From positions 1-64,000 of the forward strand of contig NZ_BAABRS010000002.1 in the NCBI RefSeq assembly GCF_039545095.1: DNA of 64,000 nt. The letters are read 5' to 3'. How positions within the stretch are numbered: position 1 is the stretch's first letter; each line of letters begins with the position of its first letter. The position numbers and the translations under genes were made by a program. The notes beneath the pieces were generated by a model that ran no database searches, was not told where the DNA came from, and was given only the letters and a program-made list of their open reading frames with translations. Of this stretch, positions 35,428-44,464 are shown in pieces. The stretch comes from Fodinibius salicampi. Lineage in GTDB: Bacteria; Bacteroidota; Rhodothermia; Balneolales; Balneolaceae.

Positions 35428-36621
35428 TCAGGCAAGTGACTTTAGCCCTTTTTCAAGCCGTTTAATTGCTTCGGTTAAATCCTCCATTGACGATGCGTAA
35501 CTCAAACGAATACCATTGGGCTCTCCAAAAGCGTCGCCGGGCACGGCGGCCAGTCCCTGCTCTTCAATCAAGTACAGGCAAAGGTCCGTACTCGTTTCAA
35601 TGCTGGTACCCCCATCAGTAGTTGTACCCAGATAGTGAGAAATATCAGGGAATACGTAAAAGGCGCCAGAGGGTTTAAAACACTTTAGTCCTTCGATCTC
35701 GGAGAGTTTGTTATAGATGAAATCACGCCTCTTTTTAAAGGAAGCACGCATTTCCAGTACGGCATCCAGGTTGCCACGATAAGCTGCCTCTCCGGCTTTT
35801 TGAGAGATGGCCGAAGGAGCGGAGGTCTCCTGGCTCTGTATTTTCGCCACTGCATCCGCAAACTCCTGTGGTGCTGCAAGATAGCCCAGCCGCCATCCAG
35901 TCATGGCGAATCCCTTGGAAAATCCGTTAATGAGCACGGTCCGGTCTTTAAGATCGGGCGCTACATTTAAAATGCCCACATGATCTTCTTCAAATACAAT
36001 GTATTCATAGATCTCATCTGATATGATAGTAACCTGCGGGTGTTTGCGCAGGACGTCAGCTAATGTTTCCAGTTCCTCGGCTGTATAGCAGGTGCCGGTA
36101 GGATTGGAAGGAGAGCAGAGCATTACCGCTTTGGTTTGATCCGTAATTGCTTTTTCCAGCTGGTCTGCACTCATTCGATAGTTATTTTCGAACGAAGTGC
36201 GTATGGTTACCGGGGTTGCTCCCGCTACTTTTACCATTTCCGGATACGAAACCCAGTATGGAGCGGGTATGATAACTTCGTCGCCTTCATCGAGCATAGC
36301 CAGCATACTAAATCCAAGCGCTTGTTTGGCTCCGTTAGTACATACAATCTGGGAGGGATCATAGGAAAGGCTGTTATCGCGCTGTAACTTATCGGAAATA
36401 CTTTCGCGCAGTTCCGGGGTTCCCGTATTCATGGTGTAGCCATGGAATCCTTCGTTAATTGCGTTGATAGCGGCATCGCAAACGTGTCTGGGAGTTGGGA
36501 AATCCGGTTCTCCGGCACTTAAAGAGATAATGGAAACTCCCTGTCGCTGGAGTTCTTTGGCTTTTGCTGAAATTTTGAGCGTTGCCGAGGGGGCAACGGC
36601 TTGGGCACGCTTGGAAATCAT
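35428..36621 (-). CDS. PLP-dependent aminotransferase (class I, aspartate aminotransferase-like)
   Basis: 397 residues. Class I/II motifs: SAGEPDFPTP near 36-45, NPTGTCYT near 170-180, DEIYEYIVF, and the PLP lysine in INGFSKGFAMTGWRLGY near 235. It closely resembles the thermophile-type AspC that transfers amino groups between aspartate/glutamate and oxo-acids. The exact substrate cannot be fixed. It is probably the first gene of the - strand unit down to lptD. Confidence 0.9.
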   Translation of the reverse strand: MISKRAQAVAPSATLKISAKAKELQRQGVSIISLSAGEPDFPTPRHVCDAAINAINEGFHGYTMNTGTPELRESISDKLQRDNSLSYDPSQIVCTNGAKQALGFSMLAMLDEGDEVIIPAPYWVSYPEMVKVAGATPVTIRTSFENNYRMSADQLEKAITDQTKAVMLCSPSNPTGTCYTAEELETLADVLRKHPQVTIISDEIYEYIVFEEDHVGILNVAPDLKDRTVLINGFSKGFAMTGWRLGYLAAPQEFADAVAKIQSQETSAPSAISQKAGEAAYRGNLDAVLEMRASFKKRRDFIYNKLSEIEGLKCFKPSGAFYVFPDISHYLGTTTDGGTSIETSTDLCLYLIEEQGLAAVPGDAFGEPNGIRLSYASSMEDLTEAIKRLEKGLKSLA

Positions 36622-37174
36622 TGGAGTTGGTTCCTTCGGTTTAAATTGAGTTTAACAGAGGACTGAAAATAGAAAAAAGTGGGCTCTTATTCTAAAAGGA
36701 GTTTAAACGCTATTCTTTACCAGCCAGCAGGCTTTTGATCATCCAAAAAGGGAAGTAAGAAAACCCATTATTCAATCCTGCTGGTTTCTTTCTCCAAGGA
36801 AGAACTCGTTGTTTTAGTTAAGGAGTCCCTAAGTACCTCTTAGAAAAGAGGGATTTAGGGAGATTGATTGCTTTGATTTGGGAATTGATCTGCAAATACT
36901 GATTGTGAAAAAAGATGCAAGAACATCTGGGGTCTATACCCTGCTGCTCATGCGATGAGTATATGCCAGCGGCCATTCCTTCGTCAAATTTTTAAAAAAA
37001 TGTGTAAGGATTTCTCCCCCAAAGGTACTTACCTATATACGTTGGTGCTACAGGCGACCCGGGAAGTATAACTCATCAAGTAAAAATAGTAAGTATCAAG
37101 AGGGATACGCCCTGCCTGTCCTCTGCACCGTCACATCGTTACGAACAAAAACACAACAACATAATCCTGGTAAC
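36622..37174. other. Long intergenic region with a REP-like palindrome
   Basis: 553 nt with no open frame I would support. It holds an imperfect palindrome at 36826-36861 (listed separately) and the upstream region of the interrupted DUF4469 gene, where a short purine/pyrimidine-mixed stretch at 37010-37080 could hold its promoter. No tRNA, small RNA or IS end is recognisable. Confidence 0.6.
36826..36861. repeat. REP-like palindromic hairpin
   Basis: TCCCTAA, a GTA mismatch, CCTCT, loop TAGAAA, AGAGG, GAT, TTAGGGA: the arms pair except for a central 3-nt bulge. Its form and its placement alone between genes resemble short dispersed palindromes seen in Bacteroidota-type genomes. Only one copy is in the window, so dispersal is not shown here. 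Confidence 0.45.
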
Positions 37175-37876
37175 ATGTTACACTATAGTTTATACAACAA
37201 TAACTTTACCGCAGACAACCCCGACGACCGCCTGGCCCAGCCGGTGGATGTAACCATGAATACTCGCTAGGACCTGATCGAGGAAATAACAGGCCCCGGT
37301 TCTATTCTCAAAACTACCGAAACGAATGCCGTCATTGATAACTACTGGCAAAAAATAACCGATTACATCCGCGAGGGCGAAGGCTACACCGACGAGTACG
37401 TCCGCACACGCTTTGGCACCAGCGGAGTATTCCAGAACGACGATGATAAATTCGATCCGGCCCGCCACGAGGTGCTGGTGAGTATAATCCCCAAAAAATC
37501 CGTTACCGGAGTTACTGATGAGATTACCCTGCGCAGGGTTGATGGACGGCAAATTACGCCTGAAATTGACAGTATCTATGATTGGAGCAGTACCACCAAC
37601 AATGATATCATAACGCCCGATGGTGTGCTGGAAGTTACTGGCACCAACCTGAAGATCCTCAGCAATCTTGAAGAGGAAGGGGTCTTCTTTGTCAGCCAGT
37701 CAGACGATTCGGAGACCGAGGCCGCCCAGGTCCGCACCAACGAACCCAAGACCCTCACTCTGCAGATCCCCGGGGATTTGGCTGCCGGCACCTATCGGCT
37801 GGAAGTTCGCAATACAGCCTATAACAGCAATACGCTGCGCACCGGTATATTCGCCCCGGTACTAACGGTAGAATAG
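37175..37876 (+). pseudogene. HU-like DNA-binding/DUF4469 protein interrupted by an in-frame TAG
   Basis: The frame from ATG 37175 (MLHYSLYNNN) runs to 37876 with a single TAG at 37268-37270, between MNTR and DLIEEI; CAG would restore it. The rest is intact: an HU-like helical part, then FDPARHEVLVSI, a hinge, and a DUF4469 Ig-like domain (VLEVTGTNLKIL ... GTYRLEVRN) at the end. A GTG at 37472 could start a shorter product. The region is more GC-rich than its surroundings. It is likely a recent pseudogene, or a sequencing error. Confidence 0.75.
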
Positions 37877-37920
37877 CACCGGTTAATCTGGCGCAGTAAG
37901 TACTTTGCCTACCTGTAACG

Positions 37921-37996
37921 GACCACTTACCTATGCGGAAGGCTACTTCCCTATCCCGAAGTACCCTGCTTCCCTACCGGAAAGTGGTCTGTTTTA
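37921..37996 (+). terminator. Long-loop hairpin, possible terminator of the DUF4469 gene
   Basis: GACCACTT (37921-37928) pairs with AAGTGGTC (37982-37989), followed by TGTTTTATT. The 53-nt loop holds repeated CTTCCCTA-type words. It is the only notable structure in the 374 nt between the pseudogene and the next gene; the rest shows nothing. Confidence 0.45.
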
Positions 37997-38250
37997 TTAT
38001 AGGGAAGGGTAAAGGCTCTGCAAATGGGCGTCTAAGAGGCATTGCCAATGCAGATAACATTCCATTTAAAGGCCTTTTGACTGAATTCTTGGCATTGTTG
38101 CATATTATACACCTAATATATATTATTTAGATAGTATTTATAACGCGAGGTTATACCGTTAAAATTGAGTAGGTAGCCCAATGAATTATGTAAATAATCC
38201 GTAACACACATTTTGCATTTGTAATAAATTTCAGTTCATAATTGCATGTC

Positions 38251-39429
38251 ATGAAGCCGAATATTTATTCTTTCTATCCAAAACTATTTTGTGCTGTAGT
38301 ATTCATTCTGCTTTTTACCATTAGCGGATTTGTTTCAGAGATGGCACCTGAAAAATTATCTCTCTCTTTTGAAGAATCATTCACCATTGGCGAAAATTCG
38401 GATGCAGATACAAAATATTTCCTGGTATCACCTTATCAAATACGTACAGATAATCGGCAAAACCTCTATATCGCAGAGGGCCAGCAAAAAACGATCATGG
38501 CGTTTGGACCACAAGGCAAATACTTACGCTCTATCGGCAGGTCGGGCAACGGCCCGGGAGAGTTTCCTTCCGGACCTATTTTCAATTTAAACAACAAAAA
38601 TGAAATTGTGGCGCTTGATATGGAGAGTCAGCGCGTCACGTGGTTCTCAAAAAAGGGTGATATTCTCTCAGAGTACGCGCCTTCGCAAGCGGGAACGGTA
38701 TGGTCGGAAAAGTTTTTCCAAACAGCTGATGGAAACTACATTATGCTAAAAAAGCCAAGAAATATTGGGGAGGATGATCCCAGCAATTACCGAAAATACG
38801 TTTTTCATCGCTACAGTAAATCATTCGAGAATCGTATCAATTCTTTTGGAGCTTTTGATCAGCTGGTGTCAAAGGGCGATGCCAAATTTGTTGATATGAT
38901 CAGCAACAGCATGAATAGCGGAAATTTTATAAAAACAGGTGAAGACAGCTTCTGGTATGTCCCGGGCATTTACGACGGGAAGGTTTATGAATTTGAAAAA
39001 TCAGCAGATGAATGGAAGCTCGTTAATACGTTTGATGGACAAACGAATTGGGAGGAAGCGGTAGTCGTAGATACAGATGAGAAAGGCAGCATGTCTATTG
39101 TTACCTATGGAGATGAAGGACAGCAACGGTCACGGGGCAAAATTAACAGCTATAGCATTGGTATTGTGCAAGCAAACGATGGGAAAGTGCTTCACTTCAG
39201 TGGTCAGCGTATGCAGGATCAGGATTCACTGCAGACCATGGTTGAGGTTTTTGATCCAGAGGGGAGTTTGATCGGAACCGGCTCCTTTGATGAAATAGCG
39301 ATTAACAATCATCTTTTAAATTTTGAATCCCATCATCCGGCTATTTGGATGGATGAAAAGGACCGGTTCTATTTTATTGACCATAACGATATGCCGGTGG
39401 TAAGGGTAGGTAAGATTGAGGGATTATAA
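38251..39429 (+). CDS. 6-bladed beta-propeller exported protein
   Basis: 392 residues from ATG 38251 (a TTG lies three codons upstream). An N-terminal hydrophobic segment (about 10-30) may be a signal peptide or anchor. Repeating NHL-like blades follow, e.g. NLYIAEGQQKTIMAF, SIGRSGNGPGEF and EIVALDMESQRVTWFS. Such proteins are common in Bacteroidota-type genomes and often lie near TonB-linked uptake genes; here it is solitary. The ligand is unknown. Confidence 0.8.
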   Translation: MKPNIYSFYPKLFCAVVFILLFTISGFVSEMAPEKLSLSFEESFTIGENSDADTKYFLVSPYQIRTDNRQNLYIAEGQQKTIMAFGPQGKYLRSIGRSGNGPGEFPSGPIFNLNNKNEIVALDMESQRVTWFSKKGDILSEYAPSQAGTVWSEKFFQTADGNYIMLKKPRNIGEDDPSNYRKYVFHRYSKSFENRINSFGAFDQLVSKGDAKFVDMISNSMNSGNFIKTGEDSFWYVPGIYDGKVYEFEKSADEWKLVNTFDGQTNWEEAVVVDTDEKGSMSIVTYGDEGQQRSRGKINSYSIGIVQANDGKVLHFSGQRMQDQDSLQTMVEVFDPEGSLIGTGSFDEIAINNHLLNFESHHPAIWMDEKDRFYFIDHNDMPVVRVGKIEGL

Positions 39430-39746
39430 CCAATATTGAGAGGCGGTATAATCCTTTCAAAAAAGGAAAATGTTAAGCAGACAGTCCTTCCCTAGATTTT
39501 AGGTATTTCATTTCTATAAATCCTTGGTTCAAACCTTTAGCTGTCGACCGAGTTCGGTGATTACCCTTGCTTACCGATACCGTCTTAAATTTGCCGCTCT
39601 TGGTTTTAAGGCGCTTCTTTTGTTAGTTTCTAATTCAACTATCAATGCGTGCGCCCTTATCTACAGTCTACGTAGGTATGCTACTTCAGCGTAGTGGCTG
39701 CAAGGTTGTTATATCCATTTTTATCAATCCAAAAATGACATAAAGT
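39430..39746. other. Intergenic region without recognisable features
   Basis: 317 nt. A short hairpin TCCTTT-CAAA-AAAGGA near 39449-39465 lacks a T tract. Nothing else coding or structural is convincing. Confidence 0.5.
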
Positions 39747-40097
39747 ATGAAAAGAAGTGCTCAACAAATAAGTGAGCTAACCAATAGCGACTCTTCCGTG
39801 TATTCGGCTACTTTTATATTCCGCTTTAAAAATTATGAGTCAGAATTTGAGCACTTAAATAATATCATAGATAAAGCTGCAAATACCAATACTGGCTTTT
39901 TGGGTAAGGAAAGTTGGTCTAATGAAGAAGAAAATAAAAGATCAGTGGTTTACTATTGGGATAGCTTAGAATCACTGAAGGAGTTTTCAAATCATCCAGA
40001 CCACCAAAAAGCCAAGCAGAGTTATAATAAATGGTATAGCGGCTATGAAGTTATCATTTCAAAAGTGTTGACATTCAAGTCAGATAAGGGTCTTTAA
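39747..40097 (+). CDS. Antibiotic biosynthesis monooxygenase (ABM)-domain protein
   Basis: 116 residues. A dimeric ferredoxin-like (ABM) fold is suggested by ATFIFRFKN, TGFLGKESW, SVVYYWDSLESLKEFSNHPDHQKAK and the final YEVIISKV strand. Members are small heme-degrading or quinol monooxygenases, or general stress proteins; heme-ligand residues cannot be assigned. The local DNA is AT-rich. Stand-alone gene. Confidence 0.78.
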   Translation: MKRSAQQISELTNSDSSVYSATFIFRFKNYESEFEHLNNIIDKAANTNTGFLGKESWSNEEENKRSVVYYWDSLESLKEFSNHPDHQKAKQSYNKWYSGYEVIISKVLTFKSDKGL

Positions 40098-40192
40098 ATG
40101 GTGTTATTTTTATCTCACTTTGATGTTGTAGCTTATGAGCAATGTTGTTCTATGGCCTAAAACAAAAACGAATCATATTAAACCATACTACT

Positions 40193-40738
40193 ATGAATCG
40201 AATTTCTTATCTCGTATTTATACTTTGTTTGGCCTTTCTAATTGGGTGTTCTCACAATCAACACTTACATTATACTGGACAAGAAGCCAGGGAAATTAAA
40301 GCTTTGACTACCCAGGAAGTTGAGGGTTATTTGAATGGCAAGGGTATGGGATTATCAAAAGTCGCAGAATTAAATCAATATCCTGGACCAAAGCATGTTC
40401 TTGAATTAGCAGATGAGCTTGAATTGTCGAGTAAGCAAAAAGAGCAAACCCAATTGCTTTTCAATAAAATGAAAGAGAAAGCGATAAATATTGGAGAAAC
40501 ATACATTGCCAAAGAACAAGCACTCAATCAAATGTTTGAGTCTGGCAACGTTTCCTCTTCAACTGTTGATTCTTTGCTTGTCGAGATTGGTAAGATTAAA
40601 GGAACATTACGTGCTGCGCATGTTAATACACATATTCAAATGATAGGAATTTTGACTACAGAACAGGTAAAGAAATACGATGAGTTGCGTGGGTATGGAA
40701 ATGGCAATTCAAGGTATCATCATCAAAAACATAGCTAA
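40193..40738 (+). CDS. Spy/CpxP-like periplasmic lipoprotein
   Basis: 181 residues from ATG 40193 (MNRISYLV), chosen because it gives a standard signal with lipobox LIGC; an in-frame start at 40142 is upstream. The mature part is all-helical with ELADELELSSKQKEQ and LTTEQVKKYDEL, the paired LxxxQ helices typical of Spy/CpxP and heavy-metal-sensor (LTXXQ) proteins. It may act as a periplasmic chaperone or metal sensor. N-terminal and C-terminal His residues could bind metal. Confidence 0.72.
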   Translation: MNRISYLVFILCLAFLIGCSHNQHLHYTGQEAREIKALTTQEVEGYLNGKGMGLSKVAELNQYPGPKHVLELADELELSSKQKEQTQLLFNKMKEKAINIGETYIAKEQALNQMFESGNVSSSTVDSLLVEIGKIKGTLRAAHVNTHIQMIGILTTEQVKKYDELRGYGNGNSRYHHQKHS

Positions 40739-40881
40739 ATGGTTGTATTTATAACTCCTTAAATGCGTCGCTTTTATTCATATCCATATCCGTTCCGAGA
40801 ATTTGGGCTCGGGATTAGAATATTGGGACGGGATGGTGTTTGAATACCAGGTGGGTGATTACACCTGCGGCATGCTATTGC

Positions 40882-41775
40882 TCATCGCTCAAAACGCGGC
40901 AATGCTGTGGAAGGCGTATGTTCGCCGGGGAAGTTCGAAGGGACCTCAAAAGTTACATCGCCGGTTGCCGCCCATTCTATCCCCCTGGCCAGCAGGGTAA
41001 TGAAACCTACTGAAGAGGCGCCGGGCTGGTGATGTCCGGGTGTAAGACTGAAAATTCGGCCCTCCCCGTGATTTCGCACCCAAGCCTGGGGAGCGTACGT
41101 ACCGTCGTGTGCCCGTGCAACGGCAAGTACCTGCAGATTGGGATTCGGCCCCCTCAGATTGTAATAGAGTTCGTCCTCCGACTGCATCCATGTTTCGGGG
41201 AGGTCTTTCATGATCGGATGGCCGGGATCACGGGTATGAATCCGGAAGGTATCGATGGGCGCGTGGCCCGATCCCTTTCCTTTACCGGGCGGAAGGACCA
41301 TTTTTTTGCCCTCCTTATCGAATGCCAGGCTATGCCCATATTCTGAATCACGCTCACGATAGGCGATTCCCGTCCAATGGTCAAAAATATCCTGTTTCCA
41401 AAAGCCAGCCAGTGCTGAGTGAACCACTACCAGTGCTCCGCCGTCACGAACATATTGGTCGAGCTTTTCCAGCTCAGCTTCAGGAGCCTGAGACCAATAA
41501 TAGATAATTACAATGGCATCGAAGTTGTGGTAATCGCCCTCCCACTTACGCCAGTCTTCAAGCCCTTTGGCTATGTGGTATTTGGGTTTATCAAGTCCGA
41601 AAGCTTCCAGACGGGGCTCTATCAATTCGATATTATTCTTCCACGGGTGATATCCATACGGGGCGGCTCCGGTTATGACCAGCGTACGGATAGAAGAATG
41701 GTCTTGTGCAGCTACTCCTGCTGTTATACAAAACAGAAGCGCCATCGTTATCATCCATTTTCGGTTATTCTTCAT
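40882..41775 (-). CDS. ThuA-domain exported protein
   Basis: 297 residues from the internal ATG 41775 (MKNNRKW), which gives a good signal peptide ending GVAAQ; the longer start at 41835 would overlap coaD. The ThuA (trehalose-utilisation-like, GATase fold) domain shows RTLVITGAAPYGYHPW, DAIVIIYYW, GGALVVVHSALAGFW and FSLTPGHH. ThuA-like domains take part in sugar metabolism; a substrate cannot be assigned. 31 nt downstream of coaD. Confidence 0.83.
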   Translation of the reverse strand: MKNNRKWMITMALLFCITAGVAAQDHSSIRTLVITGAAPYGYHPWKNNIELIEPRLEAFGLDKPKYHIAKGLEDWRKWEGDYHNFDAIVIIYYWSQAPEAELEKLDQYVRDGGALVVVHSALAGFWKQDIFDHWTGIAYRERDSEYGHSLAFDKEGKKMVLPPGKGKGSGHAPIDTFRIHTRDPGHPIMKDLPETWMQSEDELYYNLRGPNPNLQVLAVARAHDGTYAPQAWVRNHGEGRIFSLTPGHHQPGASSVGFITLLARGIEWAATGDVTFEVPSNFPGEHTPSTALPRFER

Positions 41776-41806
41776 TGTATTTTTGGTGTCAGCTCTTATA
41801 ATATCG

Positions 41807-42316
41807 TTAAAGTTCTTTTTGCTTTTGTTCTTCAAACTTTTCTTTCAGAGCCTTTGCTACATGTTCGGGTACAAAGGAAGATAGGTCGCCACCCCAGTAA
41901 CCCACCTCTTTCACCAGTGAAGCCGATATGAAGGTCAGCTGTTCGTTGGGCATGAGGAAAACCGTATCGACATCTGGAGCAAGACGACGATTGGTAAGAG
42001 CCATCCGAAATTCATATTCGAAATCTGAGATTTGCCGCACCCCGCGAACAAGTGTCTGAGCATTTTTTTCTTTGGCGAAATCAACCAGTAATCCGGTAAA
42101 TTGTTGTATTTCAACCCTCGAGGACCACTCCTTATCTTCAATACTTTGTTGTATTAATGCTTCCCGTTCATCCCCGCTGAATACGGAATCTTTCCTGTTA
42201 TTAATGGCAATAGTAACAATAATTTTATCGAACAGGTCGGTAGCGCGTTCGAGGATATCCAGATGTCCATAGGTAAAGGGATCAAAAGAACCGGGATAAA
42301 GAGCTAAAGTATCCAT
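41807..42316 (-). CDS. coaD: Phosphopantetheine adenylyltransferase
   Basis: 169 residues. It joins ATP and 4'-phosphopantetheine to dephospho-CoA. The nucleotidyltransferase motif GSFDPFTYGHLDI (9-21) and RGVRQISDFEYE near 93-104 are typical. It follows rsmD by 15 nt, the classic rsmD-coaD pairing. Confidence 0.95.
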   Translation of the reverse strand: MDTLALYPGSFDPFTYGHLDILERATDLFDKIIVTIAINNRKDSVFSGDEREALIQQSIEDKEWSSRVEIQQFTGLLVDFAKEKNAQTLVRGVRQISDFEYEFRMALTNRRLAPDVDTVFLMPNEQLTFISASLVKEVGYWGGDLSSFVPEHVAKALKEKFEEQKQKEL

Positions 42317-42331
42317 AAAGGTATTGTTGGG

Positions 42332-42886
42332 TTAGAATTCGGCTCCTTTTTCAGCCAGAAAGAAACTGACACAGGTACGTCCGTAGGTTTTTTCAGAAGC
42401 ACAGTGCGGATTTTCCTTAAAGTTATGGCGTTTATCATGTTCCACAATAAGCCATCCATTTTTAGCCAGCCACCCATCCTGAATAATGGTACTAATCATC
42501 TGTTCCATATATGGATAATCATAGGGAGGATCGGAAAAAATTATATCGTAAGGAAGAGCCATTCCCTCTAAAAAATCCTCTACTTTTGAGGGCGTGGTCC
42601 GTATTTGGTCTGAAAGATCAAATTCTTTGGCAACTCTTTCAATATGCTTAATATTACGCCGATCACTATCGACAAAAAGAACGCTTTCAGCCCCTCGGGA
42701 TAAGGCTTCAATTCCTAAATTACCAGAACCACCGAAAAGATCAAGCACTCTTGCCCCGCGAATATACTTTCGGGAGTCAAGGGTGGAAAAAAGTCCCTCT
42801 TTTACCCGGTTCGTAGTGGGACGTACATTCAGCGTTTTGGGAATATGGATATTTCGACCCTTCAAAAGGCCGGTAATAATACGCAT
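42332..42886 (-). CDS. rsmD: 16S rRNA (guanine-N2)-methyltransferase RsmD
   Basis: 184 residues from ATG 42886 (MRIITGLLKGR), preferred over a start 13 codons upstream. It methylates G966 of 16S rRNA with SAM. Motifs: RPTTNRVKEGLFS, the SAM loop VLDLFGGSGNLGIEALSRGA, and the catalytic SDPPYDYPY. It precedes coaD. Confidence 0.92.
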   Translation of the reverse strand: MRIITGLLKGRNIHIPKTLNVRPTTNRVKEGLFSTLDSRKYIRGARVLDLFGGSGNLGIEALSRGAESVLFVDSDRRNIKHIERVAKEFDLSDQIRTTPSKVEDFLEGMALPYDIIFSDPPYDYPYMEQMISTIIQDGWLAKNGWLIVEHDKRHNFKENPHCASEKTYGRTCVSFFLAEKGAEF

Positions 42887-42978
42887 AAAAAAAATAGTAG
42901 TATTTTTATTTACACAGTGGCTCACTCAAAGGTACGAAAAATTATATTGAAGCCGTATCTGTATAGCAAGCAGAAAAG

Positions 42979-43842
42979 TTAGTTATAATTTAGAGCCAAC
43001 ATAATAGCAGGGAAGGCTTTTTCAAGAGCAAAGCCGTAGGTGGACTCATCAGCTTCTATCTGCATTTGTTCGAGCGTATTCATTTTGGTAACGGTCCCCG
43101 AATCGTCCCAAAACGACTTAAGTAAATCAATTATTTGAAAGGTGTTAATGCCATAAACGTATATTTGTTCATGGAGTCCATTCATCCATCCCAATTCCTT
43201 TGAGCTCTGGAGCCAAAAATAGGGCAGGTTTTCGGGCTCCTCAAAGGTGAGATAGGTGGCCCCGCGCAGTTTCCCTAAGATAAAGGAGCTTATGCTGATA
43301 CAGTTTTCAAAGCAGCCGATCGTCATAAATGATCCACCGGGATTGGCATGCTGGGTCCAACGGCCGCCTATTTCAAAATCGCTTATAAGATCAGTTGAAG
43401 AGGTGTTTGTTGAAAGCTTTTGCAGGTTAGACTGGTAATGGTCGGTACGCAGCAGCAAAAACTTATAGTCCTGGTTGCTAAGGTTATACCAGGTTGGATG
43501 GATTTCACTGCGATCGGTTTCCCGCATTAAAATACTGATATAGCGTTCCCGTTCATCCGCATTATCATATACTATTTTGGGAACGGTAGTCCAGCATTCC
43601 TGTTTAGGGAAGGAGTGGATACGAAGATGGCGTATGCCATATTCTTCCTTAAGCTGAGATATGGTTTGATTGATACCACGAAAATGGGCCAATGACTGGC
43701 CCATTAACATTTTTGTGGTATCCGTATTAAAATCAAAAGAACCTATTCGTGCCAGGGAATTTGGAGCATTCGGCTCATTGACAGCATAAAAAAGCTGACT
43801 GCCGAAAAAACATAGTCCTAAGCTTGGATGTTTCTGCTCCAT
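42979..43842 (-). CDS. DUF3822 family protein
   Basis: 287 residues. Its length, its Phe/Leu-rich pattern and its place before rsmD-coaD fit the DUF3822 family common in Bacteroidota-type genomes. No catalytic motif is visible. It ends 92 nt before the chosen rsmD start, and begins 6 nt after the pseudopilin-like gene. The function is unknown. Confidence 0.7.
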   Translation of the reverse strand: MEQKHPSLGLCFFGSQLFYAVNEPNAPNSLARIGSFDFNTDTTKMLMGQSLAHFRGINQTISQLKEEYGIRHLRIHSFPKQECWTTVPKIVYDNADERERYISILMRETDRSEIHPTWYNLSNQDYKFLLLRTDHYQSNLQKLSTNTSSTDLISDFEIGGRWTQHANPGGSFMTIGCFENCISISSFILGKLRGATYLTFEEPENLPYFWLQSSKELGWMNGLHEQIYVYGINTFQIIDLLKSFWDDSGTVTKMNTLEQMQIEADESTYGFALEKAFPAIMLALNYN

Positions 43843-43848
43843 TTGCCA

Positions 43849-44325
43849 TTAATTCCAGCTGGTTTCGTTGAGTTGGGTAGTGTTCTCAAGCGATCCGATT
43901 TTATCTTCGCTGTCAGGGTCTTCCAACAGATAAATTGGAGGGCGAAGGGTATCGTTGAGAGTATATTCAAATTTATTGTGCGGAGGACGCGGTGAATAAA
44001 TCAGCGAATCGGGATTGAATTCTCCGGGAGTATTCTCAGGTATAAACAGAGAGTCTGCTACCTGTCTCACCGAATCTGATTTAATATATTGTACCAGCGT
44101 ATCAAGTCCACCCTCAGTTGGTGGAAAGTCTCCGACATTTCGATCGTAATGGATAAGAGCGTCTCGAACGCTCATCATTTGATTGCGAACCCTTTCGGTC
44201 ATTTGTTCACGGTCAATAACTTCTTGATAAGGGTCTACAATTGAACGATAGAGCCAATACCCTAAAGCAATAATGATAATTGCCAGTACAATACTAATAA
44301 GTTTATTACGCTTTTCAACATTCAT
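43849..44325 (-). CDS. Pseudopilin-like single-TM protein
   Basis: 158 residues. One N-terminal membrane helix (about 10-27), a helical linker, then DFPPTEGGLDTLVQYI, which resembles the YPTTEQGLQALV turn of GspG-type pseudopilins, and a later proline-rich segment. The canonical prepilin peptidase site (G-F-T-L-x-E) is absent. It lies 6 nt upstream of DUF3822. It may be an envelope protein with a pseudopilin-like domain. Moderate confidence in the gene, low in the function. Confidence 0.7.
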   Translation of the reverse strand: MNVEKRNKLISIVLAIIIIALGYWLYRSIVDPYQEVIDREQMTERVRNQMMSVRDALIHYDRNVGDFPPTEGGLDTLVQYIKSDSVRQVADSLFIPENTPGEFNPDSLIYSPRPPHNKFEYTLNDTLRPPIYLLEDPDSEDKIGSLENTTQLNETSWN

Positions 44326-44464
44326 GTGGCGATGGATATGTTATTATAGTGTTTAGCGAAATTACGACTTTGAAAATACATTCCGGCATATTGATATGCA
44401 ACTGTAACTAAAAAAAGCTGCCTGCCGATAGCAAGCTAAAAGTAAAAGTTGGAAAAGCCATGTT

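Noticed and set aside
37268-37270. TAG read-through or selenocysteine/pyrrolysine decoding
   Set aside because: No associated element or machinery seen; a simple nonsense change or error is more likely.
39430-40192. Possible integron-like cassette boundaries around small genes
   Set aside because: No paired attC-like core sites or conserved spacing; no integrase in the window.
41419-41931. 170-codon + strand frame opposite the ThuA gene
   Set aside because: No signal, no family, and the - strand genes ThuA and coaD are well supported.
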